DNA from: an uncultured bacterium
GTDB lineage: Bacteria > Myxococcota_A > UBA9160 > SMWR01
Reading direction: 5' to 3'
Length of the DNA: 45,281 bases
NCBI GenBank assembly: GCA_937937315.1
Contig: CALDCK010000153.1
Location: 1 to 45,281 of the forward strand
Shown here: positions 13,674 through 22,243 of the stretch, piece by piece
Numbering within the stretch: the stretch's first letter is position 1
Layout of the letters: each line of letters starts with the position of its first letter
Notes under the pieces: model-generated
Database searches by the model: none
Told to the model about the DNA's origin: nothing
What the model saw: the letters and a program-made list of their open reading frames with translations, nothing else
Translations under genes and position numbers: made by a program

Positions 13674-15926
13674 CTAGGTCGATGCCCGTCGGCGACGGCG
13701 GTCGAGGCGTAGCGCGAGGCCGGCGATCCCGGCCACGGCCAGGGCGAGCCATGTGAGGTGAGCGCCGGAGGACGCGGGCACCTGGGGCGGGCCTACGCAG
13801 ACTCCGGCGTCGCAGCTGCCTCCCGGGCAGTCTCCGTCTCCCAGACACTCGGTGCACGAAGTGAGGGGGTCGTCGCAGAAGGGAGTGGGGGCGCTGCAGA
13901 CCGGCGGTGCGCCAGCGTCGCAGGTCCCGCCGCTGCAGATCTCGTCGCCGTTGCAGAAGAGGGCATCGTCGCAGTGGGCGTCGGCGAGGCACTCGGTGCA
14001 CGCCGCGAGGGAGTCGTCGCAGAAGGGGGTGGGGCCGCTGCAGACGGGCGGCGTACCGGGGCCGCATGCTCCGGCCGTGCAGATCTCGGGTCCGTTGCAG
14101 AAGAGGGCGTCGTCGCAGTCCGCATCGATCAGGCACTCGGGCACTGGCATCGCGGTGGCTGCTGCCAACGCTTCGGCAATACCGGCGCCCGAGTTCCGAT
14201 CGATGCCGCCCGCCTCGATGTCGAGGGCCGTCGACGTGAGTGCGGTGCGCACGTCGTCGGGGCTGGCTACGCCGGGACCGCCTCCGCGTTCGAGGAGCAG
14301 CGCAGCGATCGCCGCGGCGTGGGGAGCGGCGGCAGAGGTTCCGCAGAAGGTGGAGAAGCCGGGAGACGCGGTGGAGACGCAGTCGGCGGCGGTGAGGTCC
14401 GGCTTCTGCCGAAGCTCGCCACCGCTGCTCGAGAAGTCGCCGGGGGTGATGGCGGTGCCGTTGGCCTCGAAGAAGATGCGCCGGGGCCCGTCGGAGCTGT
14501 AGCTCTCCACGGGCTCCGTGCCGGTGAAGCCGCTCGTCTTGCCCTGGGCGGTCGTGGCTGCGACCCCCATCGCTCCCCGGGCCGTGGGGTGCCCCGAGGT
14601 CTGCCCCGCCGTGACGTGTTCGAGATCGCCCCGGTTCGCGTTCAGGTGGAGATAGCGACCCTCGCTGCCGTTCTTGCCCACGATGATCAGCTGACGGCCG
14701 CTGTCGTTCGGGGCGGCGCCGATGATCTCGAAGGGATCCCCGGATCCCGACTGGATGTCCGTCGAGGCGCCGAAGAGGACGTTGCCCGGCTTGTTCGTGA
14801 GGAAGAGGTCGTAGTCGTTGCCCGATCCGCCGAGCGGGTCGGACCAGTGGAGGGTGTACACGAAGGGCGAGCCGTCCGTGATCTCGTTCGTGATGTCGTT
14901 GCCGCCGTAGCTGTGGGCGGGACTGCCGTTGAAGGTGCGGCCGGCGGCGAAGTCGCCCTCCCAGACTCCGGCCGTACCGTCGTCGAGGTTCCCCCCGTTC
15001 CCGGCCGCGGAGAAGTAGAGCGCCCCATCGGCGACGACCTGGTCCACCGCGGCCGCGACGTCGTCGTCCTGTAAGGCGGCCTCGGCGAAGTAGCCCACAT
15101 CGTCGACGATGATGTCGGCACCGGCGTTGCGCAGCGCCACGATGTTGTTCGCGAAGGAGGCCTGGCCGCTGAAGGCGGTGGCGAAGAGGAGGCTGGCGCC
15201 GGGTGCGAGGTCGTGCACGATCTCGAGCATCGCCGAACCCTCGTTGCCCGATCCGGCCTGCCCGGGCAGGACGACCACGCCCGAGGGCAGGTCGCCCGAT
15301 GACACGAGGGAGGCGAGGGCATCGACGCCGTCCGAGAGGACGCCGACGCTGACACCGCTTCCGTCCACCCCGAGGCTCGAGCGCGCGTCGTCGGCGTAGT
15401 GGGCTCCGTCCCCTTCGGAGGTGTCGATCTTCCGGGTGAAGGCGCGGTCGGCGGGATGGATGGCGTGGACGTCCGGATGCGCCGCCAGATCCTCTGTCCG
15501 ATCGAGGGGAAGCAGGATCCGGAGCGCGCCGAGCGCGGGGACCTTCCAGCGGACGTTCCCCCCGAGCGCTTCGATCTCGGCGAGCAGCGCGTCGCTCACG
15601 TCTGCGCGCAGGTCGAGGAGCAGGCGTCCATCGGCGTCGAGCTCGATGCCGGTGCGAAGGTTGGCGATGCCCTGCGCGATCGGCAGGCCGCGCCGCATCC
15701 GGGACTCGTACACGAGCCGGGACGAGAGCTTTCGCTGGGCCGGCGTGCGCGTCCTCTTCTCCGCGAGGAGGGCCTCGATCTGTCGGGTCAGCTCCGGGTG
15801 CGGGGGCGCACCCTGGGCGCCGGCCGGGGCGGCTCCCCCCAGGGCGATCCACAGCGCGACGGCGAGGGCGGCCGGCAGGCAGCGCGTCAGGAACGGCTTT
15901 GCGGGCATTCGGGGCATCGCGATCAT
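13674..15926 (-). CDS. Secreted subtilisin-like (S8) serine protease with Cys-rich repeats and a C-terminal TM/Arg tail
   Basis: GVSVGVLSDGVDAL (Asp region), STFCGTSAAAPHAAAIAALLLERGG (Ser motif), CDDALFCNG repeats, C-terminus VPASSGAHLTWLALAVAGIAGLALRLDRRRRRAST. Start chosen at MIAMPRMPAKPF signal peptide; the open frame extends to 16064. Confidence 0.85.
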   Translation of the reverse strand: MIAMPRMPAKPFLTRCLPAALAVALWIALGGAAPAGAQGAPPHPELTRQIEALLAEKRTRTPAQRKLSSRLVYESRMRRGLPIAQGIANLRTGIELDADGRLLLDLRADVSDALLAEIEALGGNVRWKVPALGALRILLPLDRTEDLAAHPDVHAIHPADRAFTRKIDTSEGDGAHYADDARSSLGVDGSGVSVGVLSDGVDALASLVSSGDLPSGVVVLPGQAGSGNEGSAMLEIVHDLAPGASLLFATAFSGQASFANNIVALRNAGADIIVDDVGYFAEAALQDDDVAAAVDQVVADGALYFSAAGNGGNLDDGTAGVWEGDFAAGRTFNGSPAHSYGGNDITNEITDGSPFVYTLHWSDPLGGSGNDYDLFLTNKPGNVLFGASTDIQSGSGDPFEIIGAAPNDSGRQLIIVGKNGSEGRYLHLNANRGDLEHVTAGQTSGHPTARGAMGVAATTAQGKTSGFTGTEPVESYSSDGPRRIFFEANGTAITPGDFSSSGGELRQKPDLTAADCVSTASPGFSTFCGTSAAAPHAAAIAALLLERGGGPGVASPDDVRTALTSTALDIEAGGIDRNSGAGIAEALAAATAMPVPECLIDADCDDALFCNGPEICTAGACGPGTPPVCSGPTPFCDDSLAACTECLADAHCDDALFCNGDEICSGGTCDAGAPPVCSAPTPFCDDPLTSCTECLGDGDCPGGSCDAGVCVGPPQVPASSGAHLTWLALAVAGIAGLALRLDRRRRRAST
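13847..14134 (-). repeat. Tandem intragenic repeat of about 144 bp encoding a CDDALFCNGxExC...TPFCDDxLxxCTEC module (two copies)
   Basis: actcggtgca recurs at 13847 and 13991 (period 144). Protein: DADCDDALFCNGPEICTAGACGPGTPPVCSGPTPFCDDSLAACTECL / ADAHCDDALFCNGDEICSGGTCDAGAPPVCSAPTPFCDDPLTSCTECL. Confidence 0.8.
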
Positions 15927-16060
15927 CTGATCTTCGAGAGGTTCGGGATGAGGAGCTGTGGGAAGTGCGGGCTGCGTCTCGAACGCCTCTTGTCGGTCGG
16001 ACGGATCCTCGACTCGAGCGCCCGCAGCATACCGGACGGGGCTGGGGGCCGGCGTCGGAT

Positions 16061-18046
16061 TCACTCGGTCAAGAAGATCGGGCTCGTCCAGCCGGTGCCG
16101 TCGTCCTCCTGGACGGCGCGGACGTAGAGGGACTCGCCGGGTCGCAGCCCATCGATCTCGCGGTGGAGTGTGACCTCGAGCCGGCCTTCGGTGAGGACGC
16201 CGTCGACCACCGCGCCGGATCGGATCAGCTCGATTCGGTGGAGGGGCTCCTGGGCGATCACCTGCACGAAGAGCGGACCGGCGAGCTCGCCGTCTTTCCC
16301 CTCGGCGGCGACGGAGATCTCCGAGCCCATTCCGTGGCCGCCGAGCGCGAAGCGCATCAGCATGCGTGGGCCGTTGGTCGCGTAGACGCGGCGCGCGCGC
16401 AGCGCATCGAGCACGCCCTCACGGGTGCGCTCCTCCGAGAGGATCGCCGCAAGTCCGCCCTGGGGAGGATCCACCTGGTACGCGCCGGGATGTCCGTCGT
16501 GGCGGTCGCCGCTCCCGATGAATCCCAGCCGATAGCCCCGACCCAGGACGTCGCGCACGAAGTGATCGGGTACGGGATCGTAGATCGGGTTGGGCGAATC
16601 GGCGGCCTCGCTGCTGCCGTGGATCGAGACGATCTCGGTGATCGGCTCGAAGTGGGGATCCGGGGGGACCTCCCAGTTCGTTGCGATCGGTCCGCCGGCG
16701 GAGTGATGGGCGAAGGTGAGTGCGGACTGGCCTTCGAGGGCCGACCAGAGCGCCTGGGGCGAGTCCGTCTCGGGAGCCACGGAATCTACGAGAGGACCCT
16801 CGTCGCCGAAGTAGAGTACGTGGCGGTGGCCGTGAATCCAGCTCGTCCACTCGAAGCCGAGGAGTGTCACGAAGCGGCCCGGCTCGTGGAAGGCGCGCGT
16901 CTGCTCCTGGATGCCCTGCCACAGGGCAGGGTGATCGACGAGAGGGAGGATGCCCCAGTGGTCGTGGTCCGTGAGGGCCGCGACGTCGAGGCCCGAGACG
17001 TCCCGCGCGTAGACGAAGTAGTCCTCGGGAACCCCGGTCCCGTCCGAGTAGTTACTGTGGCCGTGAAGGTCGCCCCAGAGCACGCGCGGTCCCTCGGCGC
17101 TGACGACCATCGGGTTGCTTTGCACCTCCCGTCCGCTCGCTCGCGCCACCAGGCGGTAGGTGCCGGCCTTCTCGGCGACGCCATGGACGCGCTGACGTCC
17201 CCCGTCTTCGGGCGCGAAGTGCACGCTGTCGGGGAGCCCGAGCTCCGGCGGGGCCTCCAGCTCGACGTCGGCCTCGATCTCGAGGCCGGTGTTCCGCCAG
17301 GCGTCGATGACGGCGAGAGTCACGGCGAAGCGCTCGCCGGGTCGGACGAGGGTCGGCACCTGGATCACCAGCCCCGCCGCCGGTCCGGGCCTGACGTCGA
17401 TCGTCGGTGAATCCACGAGGAAGCGCCGCGTTCCATCGCCGTCTCCGTCCACTGCGATCCAGAAGGCCGAGTCGCGCTCCGCGTAGCGGTCGGGCATCGC
17501 ACCGGCCATACCGGCGCCGTAGACGATCCGGATCCGATCCCCCTCGACGAGGGCGCGCCCCGTGACCTCGATGCCGAGGAGCTGACGGTCGAGGGTCTCG
17601 GCGTGGAGCTCGATCTCCGGACTCTCGGCGGTGACCTCGGTGTAGCCGCGCTGGTCCGGTCCCAGGACCTGCGGAGTGGTCCACTCCCAGAAGGGCGAGA
17701 CCTGGAAGTAGACCATGCCGCCCGGGGCGATGCCGTGGGGACCGACCTCGTAGAAGATCTCGAAGCGATCCGGGGTATTCGAGACGGCGTAGGGCTTCTG
17801 GTCGGGACCGCGCACGAGCCAGGCGCGCCCCCCGCCATCGGAGACGTCGTAGTGCGCGGATGCGGATTCGCGTAGCGCGTCGACGGTCTCCCAGAGGGCG
17901 GTGGGAGGACCGTCCCGGACCGTTTCCGGTGCGGGGCGCTCGGCCCCGAGCTCTGCGGGGTCGGGAGGGCCGTCCTCGGCGCTCCCGCAGGCGAGGGCGA
18001 GGGCGAGGACCGGCGTCGCCAGCTGGCGGAGGGACGTCGACATCAT
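16061..18046 (-). CDS. Lipoprotein with PHP/DUF3604-like metal-dependent domain
   Basis: Lipobox LALACGS; VLWGDLHGHSNYSDGTGVPEDYFVYARDVSGLDVAALTDHDHWG, FIGSGDRHDGHPGAY. Confidence 0.8.
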   Translation of the reverse strand: MMSTSLRQLATPVLALALACGSAEDGPPDPAELGAERPAPETVRDGPPTALWETVDALRESASAHYDVSDGGGRAWLVRGPDQKPYAVSNTPDRFEIFYEVGPHGIAPGGMVYFQVSPFWEWTTPQVLGPDQRGYTEVTAESPEIELHAETLDRQLLGIEVTGRALVEGDRIRIVYGAGMAGAMPDRYAERDSAFWIAVDGDGDGTRRFLVDSPTIDVRPGPAAGLVIQVPTLVRPGERFAVTLAVIDAWRNTGLEIEADVELEAPPELGLPDSVHFAPEDGGRQRVHGVAEKAGTYRLVARASGREVQSNPMVVSAEGPRVLWGDLHGHSNYSDGTGVPEDYFVYARDVSGLDVAALTDHDHWGILPLVDHPALWQGIQEQTRAFHEPGRFVTLLGFEWTSWIHGHRHVLYFGDEGPLVDSVAPETDSPQALWSALEGQSALTFAHHSAGGPIATNWEVPPDPHFEPITEIVSIHGSSEAADSPNPIYDPVPDHFVRDVLGRGYRLGFIGSGDRHDGHPGAYQVDPPQGGLAAILSEERTREGVLDALRARRVYATNGPRMLMRFALGGHGMGSEISVAAEGKDGELAGPLFVQVIAQEPLHRIELIRSGAVVDGVLTEGRLEVTLHREIDGLRPGESLYVRAVQEDDGTGWTSPIFLTE

Positions 18047-18090
18047 GCGGCGCCGGGAGCATAGCTCGCGCCGCGCGCCGGGTTCCGGCT

Positions 18091-19650
18091 TCAGGGTCGG
18101 ATCGCGTGACGGTGCTCGCCGACGTGGCGGGCCAGCAGGGGCTGGATCCATTCGATCCATTCGCACAGGCTCGGCCGGGTCCGCCGTGGATCGATCAGAT
18201 CGTTCACCCCGAAGGACTCGGCCCGGGGAAAGGCGGAGCGGCCCCGGGAGAAGCGCTCCTCGAGCTCGCGGCGAAGCGCGTCCGGGTCTTCCGCGGCCTC
18301 GATCTCGCGTCGGAACGCCACGGCGACGCCTCCCTCGATGGGGAGCGCCCCGCCCTCCGCCGACGGCCAGGACAGCACGTGGGCGCCGGGCGCGAAGTGA
18401 CCCGCCGCGGCGACGCCGTAGGTCTTGCGCACGATGACCGAGGCCCAGGGCACACTGCTCTGTACGACGGCGAAGATCGCCTCGGTGCCGAAGCGGATGG
18501 TGGCGTCCTTCTCGGCCTCACTGCCGATCATGAAGCCCGGCTCGTCGACGAAGGCCACCACGGGCAGGTGGAAGGTGTCGCAGAGGTCGACGAAGCGGCG
18601 GACCTTCCGCGCGCCATCCGCCGTCATCGATCCCGCGTAGTAGCGCGGGTCGTTGGCCCAGATGCCGACGGGCTGTCCCGCGAGCCGGGCGAGGCCCGTG
18701 ATCTGGCTGCGCCCGTAGCCGGCGCCGAGCTCGAAGAAGGAGCCCGCATCGACGACGTGGTTCACGAGCTTCCGCGCGTCGTAGACCCGGCGCCGGTTGC
18801 GTGGAACGATCGAGAGCAGCGCCTCCTCGCAGCGCTCCGGGTCGTCGTCGCAGGACGTGCGCGGCGCGCCTTCCCACACGTTCGTCGGGAGGTAGGAGAG
18901 GAAGCGGCGGACCTGCGCCATCGCCTCCTCCTCGTCGGCCACGACGTTGTCCACGACGCCGCTCCGAGCGTGGATCTTCGCGCCGCCCAGCTGCTCCTTG
19001 GTGAGCTGCTCGCCGAGGGCCCGCTCGACCACCGCGGGGCCCGCCACCAGAACCTGGGAGGCGCCCCGCGTCATCAGGGAGAAGTGGGAGGCCACCAGCC
19101 TCGCCGCGGGAAGTCCTGCCACAGCTCCGAGTCCGGCAGAGACGACCGGCGCCGTCGCCATCGCATTGGCGATGGAAAGGAAGCGATGCGGGGCATTGAC
19201 CGGGCTGCCGGCGGTCACCTGGGCGCCCTTGCCGCTCGTGCCGGCGACGCTGCCGCCCCCACCCTGGAGGAGCCGGACCAGGGGCACCCGGTACTGCACC
19301 GCCATCTCCTCGGCAAAGACGCTCTTGCGCAGACCCGCCGGCGAAGGCGAGCCTCCCCGCTGGGTGAAGTCCTCGCCGCCAACGACGACCGGGCGGCCGT
19401 CGATCCTTCCCATGCCGAGCACGTAGTTCGCCGCGGTGAACGACTGGAGCGCTCCGTCGTCTCCGAGCTCGGCGTGTCCGGCGATCGGACCCTGCTCCGC
19501 GAAGCTCTCGCGGTCGAGCAGGGCGCCGACCCGCTCGCGGATCGTGAGGCGCCCCATCGCGTGCTGCTTCGCAACTGCCTCTTCTCCGCCCAGGTCCTGG
19601 GCGGCGCGGCGGCGCTGCTCGATTCCGTCGACCTCGGGCTTCCAGCTCAT
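18091..19650 (-). CDS. Acyl-CoA carboxylase beta subunit (carboxyltransferase)
   Basis: MGRLTIRERVGALLDRESFAE, VVVGGEDFTQRGGS, QGGGGSVAGTSGKGA, FGTEAIFAVVQSSVPWASVIVRKTYGVAAAGHF. Confidence 0.88.
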   Translation of the reverse strand: MSWKPEVDGIEQRRRAAQDLGGEEAVAKQHAMGRLTIRERVGALLDRESFAEQGPIAGHAELGDDGALQSFTAANYVLGMGRIDGRPVVVGGEDFTQRGGSPSPAGLRKSVFAEEMAVQYRVPLVRLLQGGGGSVAGTSGKGAQVTAGSPVNAPHRFLSIANAMATAPVVSAGLGAVAGLPAARLVASHFSLMTRGASQVLVAGPAVVERALGEQLTKEQLGGAKIHARSGVVDNVVADEEEAMAQVRRFLSYLPTNVWEGAPRTSCDDDPERCEEALLSIVPRNRRRVYDARKLVNHVVDAGSFFELGAGYGRSQITGLARLAGQPVGIWANDPRYYAGSMTADGARKVRRFVDLCDTFHLPVVAFVDEPGFMIGSEAEKDATIRFGTEAIFAVVQSSVPWASVIVRKTYGVAAAGHFAPGAHVLSWPSAEGGALPIEGGVAVAFRREIEAAEDPDALRRELEERFSRGRSAFPRAESFGVNDLIDPRRTRPSLCEWIEWIQPLLARHVGEHRHAIRP

Positions 19651-19715
19651 GGCTGTGAACTCATGGGGAACTCTCGCGTGCAAGGGTGGGCGACGGTCCG
19701 ATCGATCCGTCGGGC

Positions 19716-20201
19716 TCAGAAGCGCAGGACATCCGCCTCGAGGACGACAAGGTCGACGACACCGACCTGGTTGTAGCCCGCGATGTGGCCCGCGCACTCC
19801 CCGGGGTTGAAGACCAGGGCGCCCCAGTGGGCCTCGACGCGGTGGCGGTGGTCGTGGCCGTGGAGGGCGATGTCGACCTCCGAGAGCAGCGGCGGGTGGA
19901 GGTCGAGGGGATCGTGGACGACCACGATGCGCCGCTCCGCCCAGGTGAGGTGGAGCGGGGGGTCGGCGAAATGGTGACCCAGCTCGTGGCAGGTGGCCTC
20001 GAGGTCGCTGCGCTCGAGGTCGTTGTTGCCGTAGACGCCGTAGAGCGGAGCATCGAGATCCGCCAGCACGCGGAGCGTCTTCGCCTGGGTGACGTCCCCG
20101 GTGTGGACCACCCGATCGACGCTCGCCTCGTTCAGCAGCTCGACGATGCGTCGCGTGTTCGGCAGGTGATTGTGGGTGTCGCTGATGACCCCGATTCGCA
20201 T
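19716..20201 (-). CDS. Metallophosphoesterase, YfcE/MJ0936-like
   Basis: MRIGVISDTHNHLPNTRRIVE...VVHTGDVTQ...VYGNND...LHGHDHRH. Confidence 0.9.
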   Translation of the reverse strand: MRIGVISDTHNHLPNTRRIVELLNEASVDRVVHTGDVTQAKTLRVLADLDAPLYGVYGNNDLERSDLEATCHELGHHFADPPLHLTWAERRIVVVHDPLDLHPPLLSEVDIALHGHDHRHRVEAHWGALVFNPGECAGHIAGYNQVGVVDLVVLEADVLRF

Positions 20202-20305
20202 CCCCCTACCCTAACAGGGCCGGGCGGCCTCCCGCCCGCTCCGGGCCCCGGGCTCGCAATGGGAGGGGAACGCGCGAGAATGACGCCCCCAGGACAGGAG
20301 ACCCC

Positions 20306-21160
20306 ATGGCCTACGAAACCCTGCGCACCGAGCTCGACGATCGCATCATGACGGTGACCCTGAGTCGACCAGATCGCCTCAATGCCCTGAGTCCGACGAT
20401 GGCTCACGAACTCCTCGAGGTGATCGACGAGGTGGATCGCAACGACGAGGTGCGCGCCGTGATCGTGACCGGGGAGGGGCGCGCATTCTGTGCGGGGGCG
20501 GATCTCGGCGGAGGTGGCGGCTCCTTCGACCGGGGCGAGGAATCCGGCGCAAGGGAGTTCCGCGACGAGGGCGGAATCCTGACCCTCCGTCTCTTCGACA
20601 GTGTGAAGCCGTGGATCGCCGCCTTCAACGGGCCGGCCGTCGGGGTCGGAGTGACGATGACCCTCGCCATGGACGTGCGTATCGCCAGTGAGCGCTCGAA
20701 GTTCGGACTGGTGTTCGCGCGCCGCGGAATCGTACCCGAGGCCTGCAGCAGCTGGTTCCTGCCGCGAGTGGTCGGTATCGGTCGCGCGATGGAGTGGGTC
20801 GCCACGGGTCGCATCTTCGGTCCCGAGGAGGCCCTCGAGGGAGGCCTGGTCACGCGCGTGCTTCCGCCGGAGGAACTTCTCCCGGCCGCGCGCGTCCTCG
20901 CCGGCGAGATCGCGGATCACACCAGCGGCATCTCGGTGGCGCTCTCGCGACAGATGCTCTGGAAGATGCTCGGCGCCGATCACCCGATGGAGGCGCATCG
21001 CATCGACTCCGCGGGTGTCCACGCCATGGGTCGCTCTGCCGACGGCTACGAGGGCGTGAAGAGCTTCCTCGAGAAGCGCCTCCCCGAGTTCGAGATGAAG
21101 GTCTCGACGGACATGCCCGAGTTCTTTCCCTGGTGGGAGGAGCGGCGCTTCCGCGACTGA
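20306..21160 (+). CDS. Enoyl-CoA hydratase/isomerase family (crotonase)
   Basis: TVTLSRPDRLNALSPTMAHELLEVIDEVDRNDEVRAVIVTGEGRAFCAGADLGGGGG. Confidence 0.92.
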   Translation: MAYETLRTELDDRIMTVTLSRPDRLNALSPTMAHELLEVIDEVDRNDEVRAVIVTGEGRAFCAGADLGGGGGSFDRGEESGAREFRDEGGILTLRLFDSVKPWIAAFNGPAVGVGVTMTLAMDVRIASERSKFGLVFARRGIVPEACSSWFLPRVVGIGRAMEWVATGRIFGPEEALEGGLVTRVLPPEELLPAARVLAGEIADHTSGISVALSRQMLWKMLGADHPMEAHRIDSAGVHAMGRSADGYEGVKSFLEKRLPEFEMKVSTDMPEFFPWWEERRFRD

Positions 21161-21187
21161 GCTCGAGCCCCGGTCCTGCCGCCGCTG

Positions 21188-22243
21188 CTACCCGGCGCGA
21201 TAGGTCGGTGCGAGGGGCGCTCGGGAGGCCAGGGCGATTCCGGCGAGCACCGCGACTCCCCCCAATGCCTGGAGGGGACCGACGGGCTCACCCAGGATCG
21301 TCCAGGCGAGCCCGGCCGCGGCGATGGGCTGGGCGAGGAGCGCGACCGAGGCGAGGGTCGCGGGCAGGAAGCGCATCGACCACACGATGCCCAGCACCCC
21401 GCCGAGCTGAGAGACTGCGGCGGCACCCGCCATGGCCGCCCAGGCGCTTCCGGGAAAGCCCTGGAATGCATCGCCGCGCAGGACGGCGGTGATGCCGAGC
21501 ACGACTGCGGCGCCGCAGGTCACGAGGAAGAGGGCCGAGATCGTGTCGAGATCGCGTCGCGCCTCGCCGATCACCAGCAGGTAGCCGGCGTAGAACACCG
21601 ACGCGCCGAGGGCGAGTAGAGCGCCGCGCAGGTCGTCGGCACCGCCCCCTGGCGAACCGAGCAGCACCGCGCAGCCCAGGAGCCCCAGACCGGCACCGAG
21701 CACGAAGCGCCGGTGCAGGGGGCGTCGCAGCACGATGCGGGTGTAGAGGCCGACGTGGAGCGGCGTGATGTTCACCAGCAACGTCGATGTCGCGACGGTG
21801 GTGAGTACGATCGAGGTCTGCCAGAGCGCGTGATCCGCTCCGAAGAATGCGCCGGCTGCGACGGCGAGCCCCGCGCCCCGTCCGCGCCACACGACGCGTC
21901 GGCCCCGGGCGAGCTGCCAGATTCCCATGGCGATCGCTGCGAAGGCCATGCGGTAGAAGGCCACGACCACCGGTGGCGCCGGCTGGGCCAGGCGGATGAA
22001 GATCCCCGCGAAGGCGATGCCCAGCACACCGAGGGGGAATATCAGCAGGGCGAGGCGGGGCAGGCGGACTCCGGCGGCCCTGCGCAGGCGCGCGAAAGCT
22101 ATCGGCTTCGCGCTTCGCCTCGGGGCTCGGGCGCAGCATCGGCGCTGGGCGGTGCGGCTGCAAGCGAGGTCCGCCCCGCCCCGGTCGGTGTGGCTGCAAG
22201 CGGCGCCTGGCTCGCCCAGGGCGCGACGCCGGTGTCGGGCCAA
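21188..22243 (-). CDS. DMT/EamA-family transporter; start uncertain (upstream part of the ORF overlaps the preceding gene)
   Basis: Multiple TM helices, duplicated EamA-like halves (LGVLGIAFAGIFIRLAQ...; LGGVLGIVWSMRFLPATLASVALLAQPIAAAGLAWTILGEP). Confidence 0.78.
   Translation of the reverse strand: MARHRRRALGEPGAACSHTDRGGADLACSRTAQRRCCARAPRRSAKPIAFARLRRAAGVRLPRLALLIFPLGVLGIAFAGIFIRLAQPAPPVVVAFYRMAFAAIAMGIWQLARGRRVVWRGRGAGLAVAAGAFFGADHALWQTSIVLTTVATSTLLVNITPLHVGLYTRIVLRRPLHRRFVLGAGLGLLGCAVLLGSPGGGADDLRGALLALGASVFYAGYLLVIGEARRDLDTISALFLVTCGAAVVLGITAVLRGDAFQGFPGSAWAAMAGAAAVSQLGGVLGIVWSMRFLPATLASVALLAQPIAAAGLAWTILGEPVGPLQALGGVAVLAGIALASRAPLAPTYRAG

Noticed and set aside
13847-14134. Possible CRISPR-like repeats
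   Set aside because: The 144-bp repeats are in-frame protein repeats of the subtilase; no short direct repeat/spacer array or cas genes found.
13758-15074. 438-aa plus-strand ORF over the subtilase
   Set aside because: Antisense shadow of the Cys-repeat and protease coding region.
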